The position numbers were made by a program, and so were the translations under genes. Positions 34,171 through 42,394 of a DNA stretch of 64,000 bases are shown one piece after another. The notes beneath the pieces were generated by a model. That model did not search any database. It worked only from the letters and a program-made list of their open reading frames with translations, and was not told the origin of the DNA. The stretch spans positions 620,001 to 684,000 of the forward strand of contig SMLU01000001.1 of the NCBI GenBank assembly GCA_007859745.1, in the 5' to 3' direction. The DNA is from Phycisphaerae bacterium RAS1. GTDB lineage: Bacteria; Planctomycetota; Phycisphaerae; UBA1845; Fen-1342. The number at the start of each line of letters is the position of its first letter. The first letter of the stretch is position 1.

Positions 34171-36108
34171 TCACACGCGCACCGGGACTTCCTGCTTCAC
34201 GCCGCGCGCGAGCACCGACTGCACCGCCTGGACCAGGTCATCCGCACGCGCCGGGCGGCGGACGAAGGCATCCGCCCCGCGCTGAAGCAACGCAGCCTCG
34301 TCGTCCGCGAAACTGTGCACGATCAGCCGCCAGCCGTCCTTGCGGGCGCGCTGCAGACTGTCCAGCAATTCGCCGGCGTCCATGTCGGGCAGCAGCACGT
34401 CGGTCAACACGGCGTCGACGTGGCCGGCGTCGAGCAGCGCCAGCATTCGGCCGGCGCAATGGGCGAGCCGGACGTTGTACCGATGCGCCGCAAGCGCCTG
34501 GGCGATGCGCGCCGCCAGCTCCGGGTCCGCATCGCACACCAGGATCGTCCCGGCGGACGCCTCGTGCTCGTGCTCGGGCTGGGTGCGCGCGGCCATGTTG
34601 ATCGGCAGCGCCACGTAAAAGGCGGAACCCTGGCCGACTTCACTGTTGACCCACACGCGGCCCTGATGGCGGCTGACAATCTGCCGCACAATGAACAACC
34701 CCAGCCCGACGCCCGGCAGCTCACGCACGAATGTGGTGGCGGAGAGCTGGGAGAACCGGTCGAAGATGGCCTCCCACTGATCGCGCGGGATGCCGGGGCC
34801 GTTGTCAGCCACGGACAGGATGATCTGTCCGCCGTCGCGCTCAAGGCTGACGTGCACCGCGCCGCCGGGCGGCGTGTACTTGACGGCGTTGGAGAGCAGG
34901 TTGCTGACGACCTGCGTGATCTTGTCGGCGTCCGCCTCGATTTCGGGAAGGGTCTTGGGATGCTCGACGGTAATGTGCAGCGACTTGCTGCGGGCCATCA
35001 CGTCGAAGACGGTGGCGCAGTTTCCCACCAGCTCGATCAGGTTGATCGGCGCGAATTGCCAACGGGCGCGGCCCGATTCGAGCCGCTGCGCCTCGAGCAG
35101 ATCATCCACCAGGCGCGAGAGGCGCGTGCACTCACCGCTGATGATCTGCAGGAACTTCTGCTGATCCTCGGCGCTGAGCGTGGGCAGTTCGTCGCGCAGC
35201 AGTTGGGTGTAAAGCAGGATCGAGGTCAGCGGCGTGCGCAAGTCGTGCGAAACCATGTTCAGGATGTTCGACTTGAGCATGTGCAGCTCTTCGAGCTTGT
35301 GCCGCCGTCCGCGCTCTTCGTCCTCCCGCTGGCGGAACCGCGCGCACACGTCCTGAAACGCCGCCCGCAGCTCCGCAAGCTCGCGAATCGTGTCGCGCCG
35401 CTGCGTCGTCGCCTGCGACTTCCCCTCCGCGATGAGCCGAAAATCGTCCGACAGGCTGCGGATGCTCCCGCTGGCGCGGGCCGAGAAGCGCCACTGCCCC
35501 GCCAGACCCACCAGCAGCACCGCCAGGAGCGATAGCCCGAATGCGTGCCCCGCCGGCTGCAAGGGCAGCTTGAACCCCAATACCGAAACGGTCAGCACCG
35601 CCGCCCCCGCCAGCATCGCCACCAGAAACACAAGCGAAATCTGCGCCAGCAGCGGCGTGCCGCGCGGCGCGTTCTCCACGGGTTGCGGTTCATCCTCGTC
35701 CGCAGGCCGCACCGTCTTGGGCTTGGGCGCTTTCGCCGCTTTCTCGTCGGTTCGGTCCTCGCCGATGGGGTTATCGAAGCACACGCCCACCAGGTAGCCG
35801 CCGATGCTGAGCGACGAATGGACGACCGTCGCCGGGATCCAGGCCCCGTCGTTGCCGGTCCATTCCCGCAGCCGCAGCCGCGTGTGGTCGGCCAGCTCGC
35901 GCGTTGACCAGAATCCCAGCCCGCCGCCCGAAATGTTGTGGGACGTGACCGGCCAGACCTCGGCCTCGCTCACGTCGGCGAGCTGGGCTTCCAGCCGCAT
36001 CCCCACCTGAAAGCGTGACCAGCGGCGTTTGCCGTTGAACACGTCGCGCTGCCCGTAGCGGCGGGCGCTGGCGACGAGCTCTACCACCGCGTGTTCGTTG
36101 GCGCTCAT
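34171..36108 (-). CDS. Hybrid sensor histidine kinase with N-terminal PilZ domain and C-terminal receiver
   Basis: 645 residues from ATG 36108 ([12 protein letters not shown]); a start 20 codons earlier is possible. A PilZ-like domain covers about 27-120 ([30 protein letters not shown]), the module that often binds cyclic-di-GMP. Two membrane helices span about 155-205 and a HAMP-like linker follows. The kinase core has the H-box [21 protein letters not shown]-box [14 protein letters not shown], and G-boxes DNGPGIP and GVGLGLFI. The C-terminal receiver has DADPE and [11 protein letters not shown], but the usual Lys-Pro is RRPARA. With the neighbouring receiver and HD-GYP genes it forms a complete signalling unit linked to cyclic-di-GMP. 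Confidence 0.9.
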   Translation of the reverse strand: MSANEHAVVELVASARRYGQRDVFNGKRRWSRFQVGMRLEAQLADVSEAEVWPVTSHNISGGGLGFWSTRELADHTRLRLREWTGNDGAWIPATVVHSSLSIGGYLVGVCFDNPIGEDRTDEKAAKAPKPKTVRPADEDEPQPVENAPRGTPLLAQISLVFLVAMLAGAAVLTVSVLGFKLPLQPAGHAFGLSLLAVLLVGLAGQWRFSARASGSIRSLSDDFRLIAEGKSQATTQRRDTIRELAELRAAFQDVCARFRQREDEERGRRHKLEELHMLKSNILNMVSHDLRTPLTSILLYTQLLRDELPTLSAEDQQKFLQIISGECTRLSRLVDDLLEAQRLESGRARWQFAPINLIELVGNCATVFDVMARSKSLHITVEHPKTLPEIEADADKITQVVSNLLSNAVKYTPPGGAVHVSLERDGGQIILSVADNGPGIPRDQWEAIFDRFSQLSATTFVRELPGVGLGLFIVRQIVSRHQGRVWVNSEVGQGSAFYVALPINMAARTQPEHEHEASAGTILVCDADPELAARIAQALAAHRYNVRLAHCAGRMLALLDAGHVDAVLTDVLLPDMDAGELLDSLQRARKDGWRLIVHSFADDEAALLQRGADAFVRRPARADDLVQAVQSVLARGVKQEVPVRV

Positions 36109-36454
36109 GCGTTTCTGCCGAAAAGAGGGTGACGCCGCGCGCGGAGGCGCTGCGCCTGCCGCATCCATCGTCCACGGGGGAAGGGGGTTTCAGTTGCCGC
36201 CCGGGAGCCCGGTCGGCGGAGCGTGGCACGTGCAGTTATGGGCGACGCCGCCGTCGGCAACGCTACGACCGGTCGGGCGGGTGCGGAATTATCCGCGCCC
36301 ACCGTGGGGTTTGACCCACCCCGGCCTGGTTCTCGCGGCGTTCACCCCGCTAATCCGGCTGGATTCGACCCTTGCGAGCGTCTGGCACCCAAATTGCATG
36401 CACAAGAATGGAAAATCCGCCGCGCCAGCGGCCTGCCGCGCCGGGAGGCGCACC

Positions 36455-36676
36455 ATGAACGACGTTCAGATCAAGCGCGAAGTGTGCAAAGGCTGCGGAT
36501 TGTGCGTCGAGTTCTGCCCCAAGCACGTCCTGAAGCTGTCGGACGAGTTGAACGCGATCGGCTATCACCCGGCGGAGCTGCATGACGCCGCGGCGTGCAC
36601 GGCGTGCGCGCTGTGCGCGGTGATGTGCCCGGAGACGGGGATGTCGGTTTACCGCGAGCCGAGGAAGAAGCCGTGA
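36455..36676 (+). CDS. korD: 2-oxoacid:ferredoxin oxidoreductase, delta (ferredoxin) subunit
   Basis: 73 residues from ATG 36455, with GGGAGG at proper spacing; the upstream frame is not coding. Two [4Fe-4S] motifs of the bacterial ferredoxin type: [20 protein letters not shown] and [16 protein letters not shown]. Such small ferredoxins are the delta subunit that takes electrons from the 2-oxoacid oxidoreductase. It precedes alpha, beta and gamma, the order known for Kor/Vor operons, but is separated from alpha by 1.2 kb carrying two unrelated genes. Substrate (2-oxoglutarate or branched-chain oxoacid) is not determinable here. Confidence 0.88.
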   Translation: MNDVQIKREVCKGCGLCVEFCPKHVLKLSDELNAIGYHPAELHDAAACTACALCAVMCPETGMSVYREPRKKP

Positions 36677-36828
36677 ACGGCGAGGGCGATTCTGTGGTTC
36701 GCCACGCGGCATATTTTATGAGACCTTTCGGTACGCCGATGACGATAGATATCGACTGGGGACGAAGCCGGTCGGAGTGGCCGACCCAGTTTTTTCTGCC
36801 GTCATCGAACGGCGAAAAGGAGTTCGCG

Positions 36829-37578
36829 ATGAGCGCTAACCCCACATTTGTGGCCAGGCTAAGAGTCTCTCGCTTCACGTTGACGATCGCGGCCATGTGT
36901 ACCCTAGCTTCCGGGATTGCCGGCGCACGGGCGCGGGCCGACCAGATCATCGCCCACTACGACGGCGAAGAGACGTTTCCTGAACAGCAAGGATGGGAGA
37001 GGTATTGGTCGGACCCACAAGGCGTGCTCCGTCGCACTATTCAAGACGGCGCCTTTCGGCTCGATACGAGTGGATCGCTGGAGATATTCGACGTCTACAT
37101 GGCTCCGTTCGACGTCTCGCAGGTCGAACAAGGTGAACAAGTCCGACTTCGGTGGCGCATGGCTACTCTGCAAACGGACGCGGGCGCTGGACGCAGCGAT
37201 GTATCGGTGGCCCTGCTTAATGAGTTTGGCGAGTACGTTCAACTGTACCTGGCACCGGCCTATGTTAGTGAGAATCTTTACTTGTTGGGAGATTCCTCCC
37301 TCTATTACCCTCTTGAGTATGGCGCTCCGCACGATTTTGAGCTGATCTCGGACTTGCGGCGCTACGCGCTCTCAGTGAACGGCGTGTTCGCATTTTCTGG
37401 AGCGTTGCATGGGTCGGCCTTGCTGCCCGGTCCGCGCGTAACATTCGGCGACACCCTGATTGGCGCCACGTCTGTTTCTGAGTGGAACTACTTCGAGGCG
37501 GTGATTGTTCCCGAAGGCAAATCTGCGCTTGTCACAATTGGCTTTCTGGTTTCCGTTCTCAGGAGGAGAATACGATGA
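36829..37578 (+). CDS. Secreted protein with PEP-CTERM-like sorting tail
   Basis: 249 residues. ATG 36829 has AAAAGGAG upstream and a signal peptide follows (to about GARARA). The middle resembles a lectin/LamG-like beta-sandwich: TFPEQQGWERYWSDPQGVL, GEQVRLRWRMATLQTDAGAG, and YALSVNGVFAFSGALHG. The last 23 residues have the three parts of a PEP-CTERM signal: VPEG (instead of VPEP), a hydrophobic stretch ALVTIGFLVSVL, and RRRIR. Such tails are removed by exosortases, none of which is in this window. The DNA is visibly poorer in GC than the kor genes on either side, pointing to insertion or transfer. Its end overlaps the next start. Confidence 0.75.
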   Translation: MSANPTFVARLRVSRFTLTIAAMCTLASGIAGARARADQIIAHYDGEETFPEQQGWERYWSDPQGVLRRTIQDGAFRLDTSGSLEIFDVYMAPFDVSQVEQGEQVRLRWRMATLQTDAGAGRSDVSVALLNEFGEYVQLYLAPAYVSENLYLLGDSSLYYPLEYGAPHDFELISDLRRYALSVNGVFAFSGALHGSALLPGPRVTFGDTLIGATSVSEWNYFEAVIVPEGKSALVTIGFLVSVLRRRIR

Positions 37579-37730
37579 TGTTCAACAGAACTGTGCTTCC
37601 ACTTCTTGTGACTGCTTCCTGTCTTGGGGTAACGGCGTATGCGCAGTGCAGCGCTGCGATCCTGAACATCCAAGGGACGAACCAGTATTGCGTCGTTGCC
37701 CGTTTTGGGGCGGGTGGCACCGATGAGTGA
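37575..37730 (+). CDS. 51-residue secreted peptide, possibly truncated
   Basis: ATG 37575 overlaps the preceding stop (ATGA), and its SD AGGAGGAG is the DNA that encodes the Arg-rich end of the PEP-CTERM tail. A signal peptide (MMFNRTVLPLLVTASCLGVTAYA) leaves a mature part of 28 residues with two cysteines (QCSAAILNIQGTNQYCVVAR...). Beyond the TGA the same frame stays Cys-rich for 17 codons (TDVNVCHCSASSVCGRK) before another TGA, so a longer ancestor disrupted by a nonsense change is possible. No family recognised. Confidence 0.5.
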   Translation: MMFNRTVLPLLVTASCLGVTAYAQCSAAILNIQGTNQYCVVARFGAGGTDE

Positions 37731-37899
37731 ACAGACGTCAATGTGTGCCACTGCTCTGCGAGCAGTGTCTGCGGAAGGAAGTGACGGGTGTGGTGGCGAG
37801 AAACCGTAATCGGAGCGCGAGGATGCCGCTCCTGCCGAGACGAGAGGCGTCGGCATGGCACCCATCGCACGCATCGTACCCGACGATAGAGGAGCGTCC

Positions 37900-39062
37900 A
37901 TGAGCATCACGTGTGTCGAAAGCTGCAATGCTCCGGCAACGCCGGGCAGGGAGTGCACGGCGGCGCCTTCCGCGCCCGCGGACGGCGTCGCCGTCGAGCG
38001 CCGGCTCGTCAAAGGCAACGAAGCCCTCTCCCTCGGCGCCGTCCACGGCGGCTGCGAGGCCTTCTTCGGCTATCCCATCACGCCGCAGAACGAAATCCCC
38101 GAAATCCTCTCCGGCCTGCTGCCGAAGCTGGGCCGCGTCTTCATTCAGGCCGAGAGCGAAGTCGCCTCGATCAACATGATCTACGGAGCCGCCGCGGCCG
38201 GGCATCGGGCCATGACCAGCTCCAGCAGCCCCGGCATCAGCCTGATGATGGAGGGGCTGAGCTACATCGCCGGGGCGCGGCTGCCGTGCCTGATCATGAA
38301 CGTGATGCGCGGCGGGCCGGGGCTGGGGAACATCGCCCCGTCGCAGAGCGACTATTTCCAGGCGTGCAAAGGCGGCGGGCACGGCGACTATCACAGCATC
38401 GTGCTGGCGCCGTGGAACGTGCAGGAGTGCTTCACATTTCCGGCGCTGGGCTTTGACCTGGCCGATCGCTATCGCATGCCTGCGTTCATACTGGCGGACG
38501 CCGTGCTCGGTTCGATGCTTGAGCCGGCGACGATTCCGAAGGAGTTCCCGCCGATTCGGCGCATCGAGAAGGAATGGGCGACCTGCGGGCGCGGCAAACG
38601 CAGTCACAAGAACGTCGTGAACTCGCTGCATCTGGATCCGGAAGTGCTGTCGGAGCACAACGAGCTGCTTCAGGCGACGTATCGCGAGGCGCGGCGCGAG
38701 ATTCGCTATGACATGAGGCAGGCGGAGGATGCGGAAGTTCTTCTGGTCGCGTTCGGCATTTCCGCTCGGGTCGCCCTTTCCACCGTAAACCTCCTGAGGA
38801 GGGAGGGTCGCAAAGTCGGGCTCTTGCGGCCGATTACGCTCTATCCTTTCCCGGATGCGCCGCTCACGGAGTTGGCCGCTCGCGTCAAGTCGATGCTGGT
38901 CTTCGAGCTGAACAGTGGACAGATGGTCGAAGACGTTCGACTGGCCGTGAATGGCCGCTGCCCGGTGCATTTCTATGGAAAGATGGGCGGCGTGATCCCC
39001 GCGCCCGATGAGCTGGCCGATGTGGTTCGTCGAATCCACTCCGGCAAAGCCGAGGAGAAGCC

Positions 39063-39066
<4 letters not shown>
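37900..39066 (+). CDS. korA: 2-oxoacid:ferredoxin oxidoreductase, alpha subunit
   Basis: 388 residues from ATG 37900 (GAGGAG upstream). It oxidatively decarboxylates a 2-oxoacid to an acyl-CoA, reducing ferredoxin. The pyrimidine-binding TPP half is seen in GNEALSLGAVHGGCEAFFGYPITPQNE, and AESEVASINMIYGAAAAGHR is typical. TSSSSPGISLMMEGLSYIAG and NVMRGGPGLGNIAPSQSDY are also family hallmarks, and the C-terminal domain carries VAFGISARVALSTVNLLR. The KorA/VorB type is clear; 2-oxoglutarate is the commonest substrate but is not proven. The beta gene overlaps by four bases (ATGA). A cysteine-rich N-terminal extension of about 45 residues is unusual. Confidence 0.92.
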
Positions 39067-39911
<845 letters not shown>

Positions 39912-39914
<3 letters not shown>

Positions 39915-40066
39915 CGTCGGACCTCCGCGTCCGACGATGTAGCCCGGCCGCCCTCGGCCGGTGTGTAGCGTCGGCCCTCTGTGGCCGACGGCGGATGGTG
40001 GGCACGGCCCACCCCACGAGAGATTGACACGGCGTCGGACGCGGAGGTCCGACGCTACGAACTGCA
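39912..40066. repeat. Family E palindromes between korB and korC
   Basis: Units of type GTAGCGTCGGACCTCCGCGT CCGACG, then AGCCCGGCCG..CGGCCGG, GTCGGCCCTCTGTGGCCGAC and GGTGGGCACGGCCCACC, closed by an inverted first unit (CGTCGGACGCGGAGGTCCGA CGCTACG) at about 40031-40060. The whole block is an inverted composite inserted between two subunit genes that are normally adjacent. Confidence 0.8.
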
Positions 40067-40081
40067 ATCGAGTACGACCTT

Positions 40082-40633
40082 ATGAAAGAAGAAATCCTCA
40101 TCGCTGGTTTCGGTGGACAGGGCATTCTGCTGATGGGGCGCATTCTGGCCGAGGCCGCCATGTATGACGGGTACCACGCCACGTGGTTCCCATCCTATGG
40201 CCCAGAGATGCGCGGCGGAACGGCAAATTGCATCACGATCCTGTCTGACGACGAAATTGGCTCCCCGATTGTCAACACATATGACATCGCCGTCGTCATG
40301 AACCAGCCGTCGCTGGAACGCTTCGGTCCGAAGGTGCGGCCCGGCGGGCTGGTGCTGGTCAATTCGTCGATGGTGCCGGTCCGGTTCAATCGGACGGATG
40401 TTGAGGTTGCCTACGTCCCGGCGGCGGCGATCGCGAAAGCGGCCGGCATTGAGCGCGGCCAGAACATTGTGATGCTGGGCGCGCTGCTTGGCGCCCGCTG
40501 CCCGCTGACCATGGAGCGCGTCGAAAACGCGATCCGAGAGAACATCGGCCGCAAGCATCCGGAGGCGGTTGATCGAAACCTGGCGGCGCTGCACGCCGGC
40601 CGCGAAGCCGTCAGCGCCCCGGCGGCAGCGTAG
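40082..40633 (+). CDS. korC: 2-oxoacid:ferredoxin oxidoreductase, gamma subunit
   Basis: 183 residues, the normal size for the gamma (OAH-type) subunit. Signature: EILIAGFGGQGILLMGRILAEA, WFPSYGPEMRGGTANCITILSDDEIGSP, and later NIVMLGALLGARCPLTMERVENAI. The subunit closes the TPP site and helps bind CoA. It lies 168 bases after the beta gene because a palindromic composite intervenes. As with korB, the TAG stop (40631-40633) overlaps the start of the next repeat block (GTAGCGGCC). Confidence 0.93.
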   Translation: MKEEILIAGFGGQGILLMGRILAEAAMYDGYHATWFPSYGPEMRGGTANCITILSDDEIGSPIVNTYDIAVVMNQPSLERFGPKVRPGGLVLVNSSMVPVRFNRTDVEVAYVPAAAIAKAAGIERGQNIVMLGALLGARCPLTMERVENAIRENIGRKHPEAVDRNLAALHAGREAVSAPAAA

Positions 40634-40856
40634 CGGCCGACCTCCGAGTCGGCCGTAGAGTCGGACCTCTGTGTCCGACGATGTAGCCCGGCCGCCCCGG
40701 CCGGTCCGCTGCGGCCGGCCTGCTGCGGCCGACCCGTAGCGGCCGACCCGTAGCGGCCGACCCGTAGCGGCCGACCCGTAGCGGCCGACCTCCGAGTCGG
40801 CCGGAGAGTCGGACCCCCGTGTCCGACGGCGAGTGGTGGGCAGTGCCCACCCGACG
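40634..40856. repeat. Family E palindromes with a 14-bp tandem array
   Basis: Hairpins CGGCCGACCTCCGAGTCGGC CG, GTCGGACCTCTGTGTCCGAC, CCGGCCGCCCCGGCCGG and GTGGGCAGTGCCCAC surround a tandem array of GCGGCCGACCCGTA, four full units from 40725 to 40780 plus a partial one. No spacers separate the units, so it is not CRISPR. It fills the gap between korC and the next small gene. Confidence 0.85.
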
Positions 40857-40884
40857 AGGATCTGAAACGTCGAGGAGTATTGAC

Positions 40885-41109
40885 GTGTACACGCCACAAG
40901 ACATCGAACATGCCCGCCACTGGCTTCAGACGCACGCGCACGGCACCACCGTGCGTCACATTCTCGAGCGCGGCCTGGAGTATTGCGACGCGGTCGAAAA
41001 GGCCGGCATCTGCATTGAGACCGTCGACGGCGAAGACCTGTACTCGTTCCTCGCCGACCCGCAGGCCGCCGCCTCGCGGCACCACTGGCTGATCGAGCCG
41101 ACGCTCTGA
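40885..41109 (+). CDS. Small conserved-looking protein of unknown function
   Basis: 74 residues from GTG 40885 (GAGGAG upstream): VYTPQDIEHARHWLQTHAHG... An acidic-aromatic helical protein with ERGLEYCDAVEKAGICIET, EDLYSFLADPQAAASRHHWL. It has three His, two Cys and no signal peptide, so it is probably cytoplasmic. I recognise no family. It follows the kor genes on the same strand after a repeat block and might be co-transcribed. Confidence 0.6.
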   Translation: MYTPQDIEHARHWLQTHAHGTTVRHILERGLEYCDAVEKAGICIETVDGEDLYSFLADPQAAASRHHWLIEPTL

Positions 41110-41163
41110 GCGAACACGTTGACTTTGTAGTCCGTGTAGGGTGGGCCGTGTCCACCGTTCAGG

Positions 41164-42195
41164 CTACTGTAGCAACGCCACGAAGGCATTGATGTCGAGG
41201 ATGTCAATGGCGCCGTCGCCATTGGCGTCGGCGGTGGACATGGGGCAATTGGGGAACTGGATCGCGTAGGCACTCGGATCGGACAGTGCCATGACGAATG
41301 CATTGATATCGAGGACATTGACGGCGCCGTCGCAATTCGTGTCGCCGACTACGGCGCACGGCGGCGGAATGGGCGGGACTGCGGGAGGGCCGGTCCAATG
41401 AGCTTGGAACGCGACCCAGTCGTCGCAGTCGGTGTCGCCATCTGCGTCAAAATCCGCAAAGCCGCAGCCGGGGCCGCTCGGAACACCCTCCCCCAAGAGG
41501 CATTCAACAAAAAACGACAGATCGAACTCATCGACGCTTCCGTCGCTGTCGTAGTCGCCGGCGGCGTCGAGCGGGATCGTGCCGTATCGGATGTAATTCC
41601 AGCGCGTCGTGTTCGGAAGCCGCCACGCGCGCGTGCCAAAGTTCATCGCCGGGTAGAAGCTGGGGTAGGCCCCCTCCGGCACGCCGCTTGCTACGACCAT
41701 GCCGTCGATGTACCACGTGTAGAGGTCGGCACCGAACAACTCAAGGCGATACGTGTGTGGAACATCCGGCGCGATGCTGATGTAGATGTTGGGCAATCCG
41801 TCGTCGCGATGAAACTTCGCAGTATCGCGGGCGATCACAATCTGATAGAAAACAGGACCAAAGCTGCCGAGGGACAAAGAGGCTGGGCAGACTCCCACAA
41901 ACTCACTGCTGTCTCCATTCGTCTGGAGCTCCCACTGGACGAAAAACGTCGCGGCCCCGTCAAAATCGGCCAGCGATCGCGTGTAGAAGACGAATTGCCC
42001 GCCGGGTGGGGGCCACCCGGGGCAGAGGTCCACTTGGTGAATGAGCAGGCCGTTCTTCAACGACTCCAGCGGGCTGCACCACTCTCCGGCAACTTCCCAA
42101 ACGCTCAACGGCGGAGTGTCGCACTCATACGTGAAAACCTCGGCTTGAGTAGCAGAGGTTACGACCATGGCGAATGTCGCACAAAAGAACTTCAC
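41164..42195 (-). CDS. Secreted protein with C-terminal dockerin
   Basis: 343 residues from GTG 42195, chosen because GGAG lies seven bases upstream and a signal peptide follows (VKFFCATFAMVVTSATQA). The N-terminal 200 residues look like a lectin/LamG-type sandwich: FFVQWELQTNGDSSEFVGV, DVPHTYRLELFGADLYTWYIDGMVV. Two EF-hand-like loops follow, DYDSDGSVDEFDLSFFVECL and DFDADGDTDCDDWVAFQAHW, then a separate dockerin pair GDTNCDGAVNVLDINAFVMA and ADANGDGAIDILDINAFVAL. So four calcium loops are predicted. Codon use in the N-terminal half is less GC-rich than in neighbouring genes. No cohesin is nearby. Confidence 0.82.
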   Translation of the reverse strand: MKFFCATFAMVVTSATQAEVFTYECDTPPLSVWEVAGEWCSPLESLKNGLLIHQVDLCPGWPPPGGQFVFYTRSLADFDGAATFFVQWELQTNGDSSEFVGVCPASLSLGSFGPVFYQIVIARDTAKFHRDDGLPNIYISIAPDVPHTYRLELFGADLYTWYIDGMVVASGVPEGAYPSFYPAMNFGTRAWRLPNTTRWNYIRYGTIPLDAAGDYDSDGSVDEFDLSFFVECLLGEGVPSGPGCGFADFDADGDTDCDDWVAFQAHWTGPPAVPPIPPPCAVVGDTNCDGAVNVLDINAFVMALSDPSAYAIQFPNCPMSTADANGDGAIDILDINAFVALLQ

Positions 42196-42270
42196 TCGTT
42201 GCTCCGCGACGTGCAAGTCGCGCCGAAACGGTTGGCGCGATGCCTCTATTCTATCGCTGAAAGGAGTCTG

Positions 42271-42326
42271 GTAGGGTCCGCTGTGCGGACCATCAAGCGG
42301 GGGATGGTCCGCACAGCGGACCCTAC
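42271..42326. repeat. 24-bp perfect inverted repeat (family G)
   Basis: Arms 42271-42294 and 42303-42326 (GTAGGGTCCGCTGTGCGGAC CATC and its complement) with an eight-base loop. A very strong hairpin in the divergent/upstream space of the dockerin gene and downstream of the ABC exporter, which ends at 42395. No U-run follows. Confidence 0.85.
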
Positions 42327-42394
42327 CGGTCTACCGGACACGCGCTCGCTTGCGCTTCGCGTTCTGACACACGTGCACCCAACGGCGACTCGGC

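Noticed and set aside
40725-40790. 14-bp repeats as a CRISPR array or origin iterons
   Set aside because: No spacers, unit is part of a hairpin family, and no replication or cas gene is adjacent.
42271-42326. Strong hairpin as a rho-independent terminator of the ABC exporter gene
   Set aside because: There is no U-run after either arm, and the spacing to the exporter stop is about 70 bases; treated as a repeat instead.
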